Assembly (NCBI RefSeq): GCF_000807855.2
Contig: NZ_JRYR02000001.1
Location: forward strand, 4,631,892 to 4,695,891
Direction: 5' to 3'
DNA: 64,000 nucleotides
From: Flammeovirga pacifica
GTDB lineage: Bacteria; Bacteroidota; Bacteroidia; Cytophagales; Flammeovirgaceae
Shown here: positions 30,687 to 39,810 of the stretch, one piece after another
Position numbering within the stretch: the first letter of the stretch is position 1
Layout: every line of letters starts with the position of its first letter
Notes under the pieces: generated by a model
Database searches by the model: none
The model's input: only the letters and a program-made list of their open reading frames with translations
Told to the model about the DNA's origin: nothing
Program-made: the position numbers and the translations under genes

Positions 30687-32627
30687 CTAATCTTTCCATA
30701 GGTTGTTTGAAGCAAATCCTAAGACTGCTTCAACGCTTTCTTCATTGTAGCCCATTGATATCATTTGAGCTACCATAGCACCATACTTTTTCTTTTGAGA
30801 ATTATCCCTAGTTTTTTCTTTCAGAATAATACGAGTGATGTCTTTTACAGAGGCCATTAGCTTTTTCTCAATAGCTTCTTTCAATGGTTCGTAACTAGTA
30901 TATTGTAGTTGTCCATTTCGTCTTAGAATGTGCGTTACGTAACTCATAACATCTTGGCGGAATCCATCGGCAGCAGTACCAGAAATGCCAATTTGTTGTT
31001 CTATTGATTCTAAGAACTTAATATCCGGATCCATTTCCTCATTGTTATTCCCGGTTACTTTTCGTTTAAGAACATAAGCTTCTACATGGTCTAAGTAATT
31101 TTGGAATAATGATTCTGCCTGTTCATCATACGCATGTACAAAGGCTTTAGTGATATCGCCTTCCAACATTTTAAGGTATTCTTTGTATAAAATGTCTTTC
31201 AGAATATGCATATAATGGTCTTTGATGTCCCCTGGCATCGGTTCTTCCTTTAATTTATTTTGAAGGGCATCAAGAACAGCAATAGGATGAATCGTATTAG
31301 TCTCAGTATCAGACAGGGCATTATCAAGAGATTTCATGATAAAACGAGTTGAGATCCCACTCATTCCTTCGTCCTCAACCTCATCTTTTAACTCCATGAC
31401 ATTGATACGTTTCGATTGACCATTTTCAGTCACCTCATCACCATTATAGAGTTTTAGTTTAGTGAGTAAATCACATTTATTGGTTGGCTTCAGACGGGTA
31501 AGAATGGCAAACATAGAAGCAATTTCTAACGAGTGTGGAGCTATGTGTGCGTTAAAATCAGATTTACCAATTATTTTTTGATAGATCTTAATTTCTTCAG
31601 AGATTTCTAATACATAGGGAACTTCAATTTTAACAATTCTATCCAAGATAGCTTCATTAGTATGATCGGCTTTAAATCGATTCCATTCAGCCTCATTAGA
31701 GTGGGCAAGTATTACACCGTCAAAATAAATCATACCATGTTTACCTGGGGCAGGAATACGCTTTTCTTGGGTTGCTGTGAGCATGACGTGGAGGTACTCA
31801 ATCTCATTTTTAAATACCTCAATAAATTCTACCAATCCTCTGTTACCTACATTAAAAGCACCGTTAAGAGTCAATACCCTAGGATCATCCTCGCTAAAGC
31901 GATCTAATTTCGAAATATCTTCTGAGCCAATCAATACAGAGGTGTCTTGGTTGTTTGGATCAACAGGAGGGACCATACCAACACCTTGGCGTTTACGGAT
32001 AGAAAAATGTCGTTTGATGACTTTAAATTTAGTGAAATCACCCTTGTAGTCGTGGTCTAGAATATGTTGGGTTACAGGGTCAAGTTCTCCTTCGATTTCT
32101 ATACCTAATCTACCTTCCATTTCTTCCCTTAATTCTGGAGGAATGGCACAAAGCGGATTGGTATTCATCGGAGATCCTTCCAAATAATAAAATGGAGTAG
32201 ATTGTTCTAAGCCACTTTTTAATTTTTCTATTAAAGAGGACTTACCAGCACCAACGGGGCCTACTAGAAATAAAACTTGTCTACTTTCTTCACCTTTTAG
32301 GGAAGCAGAATGGAAATAACGTACAAGCTTTTGTAAGACCTTTTCTATACCAAAGAATTCATCTTTAAAGAAGTTGAAACTTTTAAGTTTAGAATGAGGG
32401 CCAAAAATACGTCTTAATCTAACGTCTTTTTCGGTGTCTAATAACTTTAAACCATCGTTGGTAATAGCTTTATACATTCTTTTGTGAGCTAAATCAGCGA
32501 GGTCTGAGTTTTTTTGTACTTCTTCTAGATAATCTAGGAAAGACAGGGTTTCTTCTTTAGCTTTCTTGGTTTTTCGAAAGTTATCAAAGAGTTTTTTAAA
32601 TTCGTTTTGATCATTCGCAGCATTCAT
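30687..32627 (-). CDS. prkA: PrkA/YeaG-family serine protein kinase
   Basis: The 646 residues comprise an N-terminal AAA-type PrkA domain with Walker A LVGPVGAGKSSLIEKL (about 121-136), GSPMNTNPLCAIPPE, FNVGNRGLVEFIEVFKNE, TATQEKRIPAPGKHG and LAHSNEAEW. A C-terminal PrkA region follows, ending ESVEAVLGFASNNLWKD. The family phosphorylates proteins on Ser/Thr, and in E. coli YeaG acts under sustained nitrogen starvation. It is first gene of the operon with yeaH and spoVR, an association kept over most bacterial phyla. The promoter should lie in 32628-32800, where I see no clear TAnnTTTG box. Confidence 0.94.
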   Translation of the reverse strand: MNAANDQNEFKKLFDNFRKTKKAKEETLSFLDYLEEVQKNSDLADLAHKRMYKAITNDGLKLLDTEKDVRLRRIFGPHSKLKSFNFFKDEFFGIEKVLQKLVRYFHSASLKGEESRQVLFLVGPVGAGKSSLIEKLKSGLEQSTPFYYLEGSPMNTNPLCAIPPELREEMEGRLGIEIEGELDPVTQHILDHDYKGDFTKFKVIKRHFSIRKRQGVGMVPPVDPNNQDTSVLIGSEDISKLDRFSEDDPRVLTLNGAFNVGNRGLVEFIEVFKNEIEYLHVMLTATQEKRIPAPGKHGMIYFDGVILAHSNEAEWNRFKADHTNEAILDRIVKIEVPYVLEISEEIKIYQKIIGKSDFNAHIAPHSLEIASMFAILTRLKPTNKCDLLTKLKLYNGDEVTENGQSKRINVMELKDEVEDEGMSGISTRFIMKSLDNALSDTETNTIHPIAVLDALQNKLKEEPMPGDIKDHYMHILKDILYKEYLKMLEGDITKAFVHAYDEQAESLFQNYLDHVEAYVLKRKVTGNNNEEMDPDIKFLESIEQQIGISGTAADGFRQDVMSYVTHILRRNGQLQYTSYEPLKEAIEKKLMASVKDITRIILKEKTRDNSQKKKYGAMVAQMISMGYNEESVEAVLGFASNNLWKD

Positions 32628-32800
32628 AGTTGTTTATGGTTTTATTGGGTGTAAATCATTTTAACTAAAAATTAAAATGTACACGTTTTTTTGTTTTACT
32701 GATTTCGTCTAGGTAAAGCTTAATGATTTTGGGTTTTCATTTATGCCTATTATAATATACGAACAAAACAAAAAAATATCAACAACTATGATGTTAATGA

Positions 32801-34693
32801 TCAGTCTTTTATTGTAATATTTTTAGTGGATAGGTCGATAAATTGATCTTGATTATCAAAATTAGTAATTGGTAAAATACCATTAGAGATGGCTCCTATC
32901 GATTTATATTTACCAAATTCAATAACTGTTTTTCCTTTCATATCTATTAGACCTTCATTAAAATTAAAGTCTGTTACTTTAAGGTAATTCTCTTTGGTTT
33001 TGTTAAATGCTATTGTTGCATAATTAGCAGGAATAATCACATTTAATTGGTCATCTAAGAAACCAACTCCAACATTCCCTTCACCGTGTTCTTTGTAATA
33101 GATATATTGAAAGTTAGTAGGAGCAAATTCACTTAATTCAAATTGAATACCTGATACCCAACCATTATAATTCTTAGATATTGCTAAACTCCCTTTTGGG
33201 GCTCTTTTATCAATTTGATATCCATCAATTGTTCTCCCGGTTAGATTTTTATTTTTAACTGAAAAAAGATCTAAAACTTTCTCAGACTCTCCTTTTCCCC
33301 CTTTTCTTTGTAATAATAAATAACCAATATCCACTGCAGTAGTGTCTATCACAGGAGAGTAAATCATTTCAGTAACTTGTTTATTGATTTCTACATCGTA
33401 AAAGGCAAATTTATCGGTAGTTTTTCCTAGTAGAAGTAAGTTATATTTCTCTAGGTATGGGGTGTAAATTTGTTCGTAGTCCATTTCTACGATATAAGTT
33501 TTTGTATCTAAATCAAAAATGCCTTGTTTGTTATTATCACTAATCATGATTGCCCAATTAAGTTGCTGTTCAGGTAGTGAGTTTTCATAAGAAATCATGG
33601 CTTGATACCCTTTTGTTATTTCTTTACCAATGTTCTCATCAAAAGGGTCTGCATTAATTAAGACCTTATCAATTTTCTCTTTTTTCTTGTTATAATTCCA
33701 ACCTTGTAAGAAATCTTCATTATAAACAAACAGACTATCGTATTCTTTGGATACTTTTTCACCGTCTTTAATAAGGAAATACCTCCCGGTTTCAGACTTT
33801 TGAATATTTTCATTTTCAGGGTCAACCTGACTTAGTTTATAATCACTTACATTCTTTTCATGAAAGGTATTATTGCCGGCGTCTATATAAACTTTTTTAC
33901 CTGAAATGTATTGTGCATTTGAAGGGAAATTATAACCGTTAGTATTGTATGATGTTATATCTAGTTCTTTGATTTTTTTTGTAGTGCTCTTATTTAAAAC
34001 TAATTGACCGTTTTTTCCTAAAAGATTGAAACCTGAGGAAGTTTGAACAACAGCATGTTGTTTTCCTTGGGTAAATTGAAAAGCGGATACAAAACTCCCT
34101 CCTCTTGTTTTGTTCATAACAATTTGAGGTTTACTAACAACTGCATAAGTTTCAGGTTCTAAGAACCCCATTAAATTGTCTTCAATCACTCTAATTTTTT
34201 GATTTTCGTCGAATGCTATTTCATAGTATCGAAGTGGTAATTTCCAATAATCAAGATCTGTATTATAAATACCATATTTTTCTCCTTTACATACGATGTA
34301 ATTGTTTTTATTATCGAACACAAAAATACTATCGTATTCCATAGGTATCAGTTCTTTACCCACTCTATGTAATACTCCTATTTGTTGATGATTATTTTCA
34401 ACTATAAAAACTTGTTCGTTTAAGGTTTCACTAATATTTGAATATTTGGGTTTTAATTCCCAGAGTCCTTCTGAATTGATTAGTCCACTTTTCCCGTTTT
34501 TATCAACGACTATGGCAGTGTTATTTGTAAAAGTAGTTACCTTATGAAATTGAGCTTCAATTATAGTATTCTCTTTGTTGTCCATATATCCCCACTTTCC
34601 ATCTTCTTGGAAAGGAATCAATATAATATCTTGACCAAATGTGATTGAAAAATTAAATAAGAATATACAAAGGAATAGGTGGTAGCTTTTCAT
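32801..34693 (-). CDS. Exported WG-repeat protein
   Basis: The 630 residues have a signal peptide (ends SITFGQ). Repeated WG-type units (about 30 residues each) are clear near the N-terminus: KWGYMDNKENTIIEAQFHKV, KSGLINSEGLWELKPKYSNI, QIGVLHRVGKELIPMEYDSI and KYGIYNTDLDYW. They are seen again near the end at NVGVGFLDDQLNVIIPANYA and NEGLIDMKGKTVIEFGKYK. The middle (about 180-480) is more divergent but keeps similar lengths. WG repeats probably fold as a beta-structure of unknown function and often occur in large secreted Bacteroidota proteins. It is a single gene with 373 bases of non-coding DNA upstream. Confidence 0.8.
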   Translation of the reverse strand: MKSYHLFLCIFLFNFSITFGQDIILIPFQEDGKWGYMDNKENTIIEAQFHKVTTFTNNTAIVVDKNGKSGLINSEGLWELKPKYSNISETLNEQVFIVENNHQQIGVLHRVGKELIPMEYDSIFVFDNKNNYIVCKGEKYGIYNTDLDYWKLPLRYYEIAFDENQKIRVIEDNLMGFLEPETYAVVSKPQIVMNKTRGGSFVSAFQFTQGKQHAVVQTSSGFNLLGKNGQLVLNKSTTKKIKELDITSYNTNGYNFPSNAQYISGKKVYIDAGNNTFHEKNVSDYKLSQVDPENENIQKSETGRYFLIKDGEKVSKEYDSLFVYNEDFLQGWNYNKKKEKIDKVLINADPFDENIGKEITKGYQAMISYENSLPEQQLNWAIMISDNNKQGIFDLDTKTYIVEMDYEQIYTPYLEKYNLLLLGKTTDKFAFYDVEINKQVTEMIYSPVIDTTAVDIGYLLLQRKGGKGESEKVLDLFSVKNKNLTGRTIDGYQIDKRAPKGSLAISKNYNGWVSGIQFELSEFAPTNFQYIYYKEHGEGNVGVGFLDDQLNVIIPANYATIAFNKTKENYLKVTDFNFNEGLIDMKGKTVIEFGKYKSIGAISNGILPITNFDNQDQFIDLSTKNITIKD

Positions 34694-35066
34694 AGGATTT
34701 TGTTTTTTGAAAAGGTTAGTTTTGGATTTTATTCATTAAATAATTTAATGATAAAGTTGGTATGATTTATACAAATCTTAATTTAATAACGCTTAAAAAC
34801 GGAGTAATCGTATACCATTCTCGGAATTATCTAATTTGATCAAACAAACTTGATAAATCCAATTATCAAAAGTGATGTGTATTATGTTAAAGTGTGATAA
34901 AAGTTAATCGTTGAAAAGGTTATTATATTTGAAGAAATTTTTGCACTATTTTTATATGGTATTAACTAGAATTTATCAGAATTACATATATATTTGTTTT
35001 TATCTTCAATGTATGAATACATAATGATGGTGACTTTACCTTTTTACGCATATTTACTACCATGAA
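34694..35066. other. Divergent intergenic region
   Basis: These 373 AT-rich bases hold no plausible gene. They must carry promoters for the WG-repeat protein (minus) and the LuxR-type pair (plus). I see no strong hairpin or clean TAnnTTTG box. An ATG at 35062 opens only a two-codon frame (ATGAAATGA) that overlaps the start codon of the first regulator, so it could affect initiation. Confidence 0.3.
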
Positions 35067-35768
35067 ATGAACTACGAATTAGAAAAGAAGAGTGATTATT
35101 ATAACAAATACTTAGGGTTGGGTGATCAATTTTATTTTGAATTTAGTTGTGAAAAGTTCCAGTTTTTGCACTTTTCAGAAACATTTTTTGAGATCACAGG
35201 GCATAATTTTAAGAACCCTACCAATAGAAAGGGATTCTTTATTTCATCAAAGAGTTTTCAAAATCATGAATTACATTTGATTAAAGATATACTGGAAGCT
35301 TTTCTTCAAAAAGAATATGATAATATAAACCACTTTAAAGTGTTTTTTACTTATCCATTATTATTTGCTGATGGAAGTGAGCAGGAGTGTCTGGCAAAAG
35401 TGGAAATGGAGTTATTTGAAAATAAGAAGATAAAAAATATCAAATTTTACAATACTATCTTTAAAGATGGATTAGATGTGGCACTTAGAAAAGGAATTAG
35501 TTTTATTGACCTTAAAACAGCTAATTCTTATTATAATATCATTTCTATTGATGAGTTTATACAATGTAATGCTATTTATTCGTTAAGTAAAAGAGAGATA
35601 GAAATACTTCATTTAGTGAGTAACGGATTATCGAATACAGAAACCGCTGAATTGTTAAATGTAAGTATGCATACTATAACTACACACAAGAAAAATATTA
35701 TAAAGAAGACACAAACAAACAGTATCATGACTACCATAAAACTGTGCCTTCGAATGAACTTGTTTTAA
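35067..35768 (+). CDS. LuxR-type HTH transcriptional regulator, first of a pair
   Basis: The 233 residues end in a GerE/LuxR helix-turn-helix: LSKREIEILHLVSNGLSNTE followed by TAELLNVSMHTITTHKKNI (about 168-208). The N-terminal ~150 residues look PAS-like (FYFEFSCEKFQFLHFSETFFEITGH, then a beta-rich stretch FFTYPLLFADGSEQECLAKV), but no receiver aspartate is present, so it is not a standard two-component regulator. The ligand is unknown. The second regulator starts one base after the stop, and the two share the same layout, so they are a tandem duplicate in one operon. No target gene can be identified, though the propeller gene downstream is a candidate. Confidence 0.8.
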   Translation: MNYELEKKSDYYNKYLGLGDQFYFEFSCEKFQFLHFSETFFEITGHNFKNPTNRKGFFISSKSFQNHELHLIKDILEAFLQKEYDNINHFKVFFTYPLLFADGSEQECLAKVEMELFENKKIKNIKFYNTIFKDGLDVALRKGISFIDLKTANSYYNIISIDEFIQCNAIYSLSKREIEILHLVSNGLSNTETAELLNVSMHTITTHKKNIIKKTQTNSIMTTIKLCLRMNLF

Positions 35769-35769
35769 A

Positions 35770-36579
35770 ATGAAAAACAAACAAGACGACAATTTTAAAC
35801 AAAATCTAGTAGACATAATTAACAGAAAAGGATTATCAAGGAATATAATTTCAAGAGGTATTAAAGATATAGATCGATATGATCATATTAAAGAAGTATC
35901 CAAGGCATTTTTATATCCGGGGTCCACTATCAGTTTCATTGCTAATTTTGATGATAAAAAAATTGAATTTATCAAGAAGGATCAAAATAGTCATATGTTC
36001 TATACCAATAGTAATCATTTAAACTCTATCATCGAATTATTAGACACAACAGTGGATGACGAAGATAGAGAAATGTATACCTATTCATTAGATAAAATCT
36101 TTTCGTTTCATCTTTACCTGTATTCTAAATACAAAGATTTGATTCATAGGTCTTCATTTATTTTCAGAGCTACTAATATGAGGGGAAATAGGCAGACTTA
36201 TTTTCAACAGAATATTCCTGTAAAAGTTAATAATGAAGAAATTACTTCTTTTTTCATTGCCATTTCAAATGTAACTCATATTACAAAAGAACAGCGTTAT
36301 GTCATATCATTTTTTAATCAATTAAATAATGATACTCAAATAATTGATGTTAAGGAGTTTACAAAGCCAAACTTGGACACCATGAATTTGGACCTATCTG
36401 ATAGAGAAAAAACAATTTTAGTACTAATTTCTGATGGTTTATCAGCAAAAGAAATTGGGGAAGAATTACACATCTCTCAGGAAACAGTAAACCGTCACAA
36501 GAAAAATATGATTAAAAAGAATGACATGAAAAATGTAATTCAATTAGCGACTGAAGCAATACGAAGAGGATTAATTTGA
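35770..36579 (+). CDS. LuxR-type HTH transcriptional regulator, second of a pair
   Basis: The 269 residues have the same plan as the gene before it. The N-terminal sensor-like region (about 30-190; FLYPGSTISFIANFDDKKIEF, SFIFRATNMRGNRQTYF, FFIAISNVTHITKEQ) is again PAS-like. A C-terminal LuxR helix-turn-helix follows (LSDREKTILVLISDGLSAKE followed by IGEELHISQETVNRHKKNM). No phosphoacceptor domain is present. The start codon lies one base after the upstream stop, implying coupled translation. Outside the DNA-binding domain the pair has diverged strongly, which suggests different signals or heterodimer partners. Confidence 0.8.
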   Translation: MKNKQDDNFKQNLVDIINRKGLSRNIISRGIKDIDRYDHIKEVSKAFLYPGSTISFIANFDDKKIEFIKKDQNSHMFYTNSNHLNSIIELLDTTVDDEDREMYTYSLDKIFSFHLYLYSKYKDLIHRSSFIFRATNMRGNRQTYFQQNIPVKVNNEEITSFFIAISNVTHITKEQRYVISFFNQLNNDTQIIDVKEFTKPNLDTMNLDLSDREKTILVLISDGLSAKEIGEELHISQETVNRHKKNMIKKNDMKNVIQLATEAIRRGLI

Positions 36580-36946
36580 TAGATAATTTATGTTCTTACT
36601 TTCATACAAAATGGTATCATGAAAGGGAAAAATGCAGAATACATCAAAGAAAAACTTTTGACTGTATTTTCTCTATTCTCCTAAAAATGAATCAATTTAA
36701 CGAGAGGGGTGACCTACTTCAATATTGTTTATTTAGATTTAAACTTAAATAAACAAAAAACTCCCTAGAAAATGAGTAATCACTTTCTAATTTATTTACA
36801 GAGAAAGTTACTTATTATATATTTGTGTATCATTGATAGAGTAAAATACTATAGTCTGTTTATCCTATCTTAGATAAAAGGGTTTTGAGCATTTTTTGAG
36901 GAAATAGATATGATATGCTCGTTATAAATAGAAGAAAATACTAAAA
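36580..36946. other. Intergenic region before the propeller gene
   Basis: These 367 bases contain no plausible gene. GTTTATTTA (36727-36735) and TAAATAAAC (36746-36754) form a 9-bp inverted repeat, and TATATTTG at 36818-36825 fits the -7 box TAnnTTTG, though no TTTG lies at the right distance. The remaining sequence shows nothing I can assign. Confidence 0.3.
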
Positions 36947-37813
36947 ATGTACAAAGTTATTATTAGTTTATTACTTTCTCTTGGATTAGTTTTTTGTGTT
37001 TCAGCACAAGAAGTGACACCTAAAAAAAAGAAGAAAAGTAAAAAAACAATCACTGCAGATCCTGATGCTAAACTTCAATCCCCTAAGGATGTTGCTTTTG
37101 ATGAAAAGTCTGGATTGTTCTATATCAGTTCTCCAGGAAACCACGGTATAATTAAAAGAGGACGTCGTGGAGGAGCTGTATTTGCAGTTAAAGAATTAGA
37201 AGATCCCAATGGAGTATTAATTTATGGAGGTATACTTTATGTTGCTGATGTAAATAAAGTCAAAGCATATAATTTAAAAAAGGAAGAGAAAATTTTTGAA
37301 ATTGTAGTAGAAGGGGCTTCTTCATTAAGATCATTAGCGACTGACGGTACTCATGTTTATGCATCAGATCAAACAGCAAATAAAGTTTTTCTGATAAATT
37401 TAAGACAGAAAGAAGCAGAACTGTTAACTGATAAAGTAGAATCACCTACAGGTGTTTTTTACAGTAAAAAACATAAAGACCTACTTATTTTAAGCTCGAA
37501 AGAAAGTGGAGGAGGTATTTACGCTTATAGTTTTAAAGACAAGAAGACAACTCTAGCTTTAGAGATCAATGAGTTTCCATACTTAGAAGATATTACATTT
37601 AATGGCTCAATGAGTTATTATTTAACTGCTTATGGAGCAGATAAAAAAGAGAATGTGATTATTAAGGTAAATGATGCTTTGTCTAGAGAACCAAGAGTAA
37701 TTCAATCTACTGCTGATGGTCCAGCTGGTATAAAATATATCAAAAGAACCAATGAATTAGCAATAGCAAATGATTACAGTAATAACCTAAATATTATTAA
37801 GTTAGGGTATTAG
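36947..37813 (+). CDS. Exported NHL/SMP-30-like beta-propeller protein
   Basis: The 288 residues have a signal peptide ending VSAQE. A Lys-rich linker (KKKKKSKK) is followed by a repeating propeller: LQSPKDVAFDEKSGLFYISSP, LEDPNGVLIYGGILYVADVNKV, SLRSLATDGTHVYASDQT, VESPTGVFYSKKHKDLLIL, and a last blade GPAGIKYIKRTNELAIAND. The pattern matches SMP-30/gluconolactonase-like or NHL repeat proteins. The metal ligands of true lactonases cannot be confirmed, so no enzyme is claimed. It is periplasmic by signal peptide. It follows the LuxR-type pair by 367 bases and ends in its own terminator. Confidence 0.72.
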   Translation: MYKVIISLLLSLGLVFCVSAQEVTPKKKKKSKKTITADPDAKLQSPKDVAFDEKSGLFYISSPGNHGIIKRGRRGGAVFAVKELEDPNGVLIYGGILYVADVNKVKAYNLKKEEKIFEIVVEGASSLRSLATDGTHVYASDQTANKVFLINLRQKEAELLTDKVESPTGVFYSKKHKDLLILSSKESGGGIYAYSFKDKKTTLALEINEFPYLEDITFNGSMSYYLTAYGADKKENVIIKVNDALSREPRVIQSTADGPAGIKYIKRTNELAIANDYSNNLNIIKLGY

Positions 37814-37831
37814 GACATTGTAAACTAAGTT

Positions 37832-37883
37832 AAAAGGTAATATGTAGAATAATTATAGTTCTATATATTACCTTTTATTTTTT
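37832..37883 (+). terminator. Intrinsic terminator of the propeller gene
   Basis: AAAAGGTAATATGTAGAA pairs with TTCTATATATTACCTTTT (one mismatch) around a nine-base loop. A long T-run follows. Confidence 0.85.
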
Positions 37884-38003
37884 TTCGAATTATCATTTTT
37901 TCAATATTTTTTTTAACTTAAGCAATTATGTTGAGTGTTGTCGATTTATTTTAATAGGCAACTCTTTTTAAAATTTGTACTGAACGATTATTATTTACAC
38001 TTC

Positions 38004-38474
38004 ATGAAACAAACTATACTACTTCTTTTTTTACTTTTATCTATGATAAGTTGTAAAGAAAAGGAGAAGATTGATACTACTTTACATTTTGAATCTATTA
38101 AGGGACTTAACGAAGTTAAGATGATTGATTCATTAGATGAAAAAGTAGTTGAATTTTCCAAAGTAGCCGATATCGGTAAAGCGATTATCAGGAGACCTCA
38201 AGGAAGCGTATGGCCAGAAAAAATCATTTTGAGATTGCCATTTACTAGACTTGAAGGATTTAAAGGTTACACAGATTTAGATAAGCAACACATGTTTGAA
38301 CATTTTCATTCAAGTGGAGCTACTAAAAATCAATATATTTCTACTTATAAAGATATTCTGGTAAAAAAGGTAGCCAAGTTATCTGATTTTATCAACATTG
38401 AATTACCTAAAGAAATGTTGGAAGATAATCCTAAAGTTATCTACATTGAATGGGTAAACGTTTACCGAAATTAA
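38004..38474 (+). CDS. Small putative lipoprotein, unknown function
   Basis: I start at the ATG at 38004, which gives a clean lipoprotein signal: MKQTILLLFLLLSMISCKEK, with Cys17 as the lipidation site. A longer GTG-initiated frame from 37935 would put 23 polar and aromatic residues before the signal. The mature ~140 residues have charged helices and strands (KGLNEVKMIDSLDEKVVEFS, WPEKIILRLPFTRLEGF, KVIYIEWVNVYRN). I recognise no domain. It is expected to be anchored to the inner or outer membrane. The gene is monocistronic, between two terminators. Confidence 0.65.
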   Translation: MKQTILLLFLLLSMISCKEKEKIDTTLHFESIKGLNEVKMIDSLDEKVVEFSKVADIGKAIIRRPQGSVWPEKIILRLPFTRLEGFKGYTDLDKQHMFEHFHSSGATKNQYISTYKDILVKKVAKLSDFINIELPKEMLEDNPKVIYIEWVNVYRN

Positions 38475-38477
38475 TTC

Positions 38478-38513
38478 AAAAAAAAGGACTGCTTCCCCAC
38501 AGTCCTTTTTTCT
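38478..38513 (+). terminator. Intrinsic terminator of the lipoprotein gene
   Basis: AAAAAGGACTG pairs with CAGTCCTTTTT around an eight-base loop, followed by TTCTTTC. Confidence 0.85.
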
Positions 38514-38581
38514 TTCTCTCATTTCTTCTAAATGTTTCATTACATAATCTTGTATTTTCTATTTTTACCAATAAATCCTCC

Positions 38582-38589
38582 TACCTTTG
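38582..38589 (+). promoter_or_regulatory. -7 promoter box before the DEAD-box gene
   Basis: TACCTTTG is an exact match to TAnnTTTG and lies 24 bases before the ATG, which would give a short leader of about 18 bases. The -33 region is T-rich but lacks a clear TTTG. Confidence 0.4.
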
Positions 38590-38613
38590 TGATCGTACAA
38601 AAGTAGATATACA

Positions 38614-39726
38614 ATGACTTTTAAGGATTTAGGTATACACAGTGCTATAGTAAAGGCACTTTCAGAAAACGGAATTGAAGAACCAACGGCTATTCAATCG
38701 AAGTCAATCCCGTTTTTAATGCAAAAAGGAACCGATTTTATCGGGCAGGCACAAACGGGAACAGGTAAGACAGCAGCTTTTGGTTTACCATTACTTCATG
38801 CCGTTAACCCAAAAAATCCGCAACCTCAAGCATTAATTTTATCACCAACACGTGAATTAGGACAACAAATACAAAAACAGTTGTTCCGATTTACAAAGTA
38901 TTATCACAAAGTATTTTGTGAGGCTGTATATGGTGGTTTTCCAATAGATATTCAAGTGAATAACTTGAAAAGACCTACTCAAATTTTAGTAGCAACTCCA
39001 GGACGTTTGATCGATCTTGTTAATCGTAATGCTGTAGATTTATCACAAATTAAAACAGTTGTGATGGACGAAGCGGATGAAATGTTAAGTATGGGTTTTA
39101 AAGAAGATTTGAATAAAATTCTTCGTTTAACTCCTAATAAAAAAGCTACTTGGTTGTTCTCTGCTACTTTCCCTACGGGAATTAAGGAGATCATTAAGAA
39201 GTATATGGATAAAGATGCTTTTAGAATTGAGGTGAACCCATTGAATGTTATCAACAAAAATATCAAATTTGAATATTTGGTTGTTGAGCCTAAGCAGAAA
39301 ATGGAAACTCTTAATTGGTTTATTCGTCAGCAAGGTGATGATAGAGGGGTGATTTTTACAAGAACAAAAGCTGATGCTCAGCAGGTAGCAAAACAACTTC
39401 ATGGAAAGCAGTTTAAAGCTGAATCTATTCATGGAGATTTATCTCAAAAAGAAAGAGATAAAGTGATGCGATCTTTTAAATCAAAGAAATTACAAATTTT
39501 AGTAGCTACAGACTTGGCCGCTAGAGGAATTGATATTGCAGATTTAGCTTACGTTATTCATTACCAACTTCCTGATAAAATGGAGTATTTTACTCATAGA
39601 AGTGGTAGAACGGCTAGAGCGGGTAAAAAAGGAGTGTCTTTATGTTTACTTGGTAAAAGAGAATTATCAAGGTTAGACGAAATTGAGGACGAATTCGGTA
39701 TTACTATGGAACAGATCTTTGATTAA
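38614..39726 (+). CDS. DEAD-box RNA helicase, short core form
   Basis: The 370 residues contain every DEAD-box motif: the Q-motif region FKDLGIHSAIVKAL...EEPTAIQSKSIP, motif I AQTGTGKT, Ia PTRELGQQ, Ib TPGRL, II DEAD, III SAT, IV GVIFTRTK, V ATDLAARGID and VI HRSGRTARAG. The protein ends soon after motif VI with no C-terminal RNA-binding tail, which is shorter than RhlE, CsdA or DbpA. It unwinds short RNA duplexes with ATP in ribosome assembly or RNA turnover by family knowledge. The exact subfamily cannot be given without the tail. A TACCTTTG box precedes it and a perfect terminator follows. Confidence 0.93.
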   Translation: MTFKDLGIHSAIVKALSENGIEEPTAIQSKSIPFLMQKGTDFIGQAQTGTGKTAAFGLPLLHAVNPKNPQPQALILSPTRELGQQIQKQLFRFTKYYHKVFCEAVYGGFPIDIQVNNLKRPTQILVATPGRLIDLVNRNAVDLSQIKTVVMDEADEMLSMGFKEDLNKILRLTPNKKATWLFSATFPTGIKEIIKKYMDKDAFRIEVNPLNVINKNIKFEYLVVEPKQKMETLNWFIRQQGDDRGVIFTRTKADAQQVAKQLHGKQFKAESIHGDLSQKERDKVMRSFKSKKLQILVATDLAARGIDIADLAYVIHYQLPDKMEYFTHRSGRTARAGKKGVSLCLLGKRELSRLDEIEDEFGITMEQIFD

Positions 39727-39754
39727 TTATCAAAAGTCTTTTCAGAATTAGAAA

Positions 39755-39796
39755 TAAAAAAATCCCTTAACAAGATATTGTTAAGGGATTTTTTTG
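39755..39796. terminator. Strong bidirectional terminator
   Basis: AAAAAATCCCTTAACAA pairs perfectly with TTGTTAAGGGATTTTTT around GATA, with A and T runs on each side. It lies between the convergent DEAD-box gene and the minus-strand gene ending at 39811. Confidence 0.93.
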
Positions 39797-39810
39797 TGAT
39801 GTGTGTTGGA

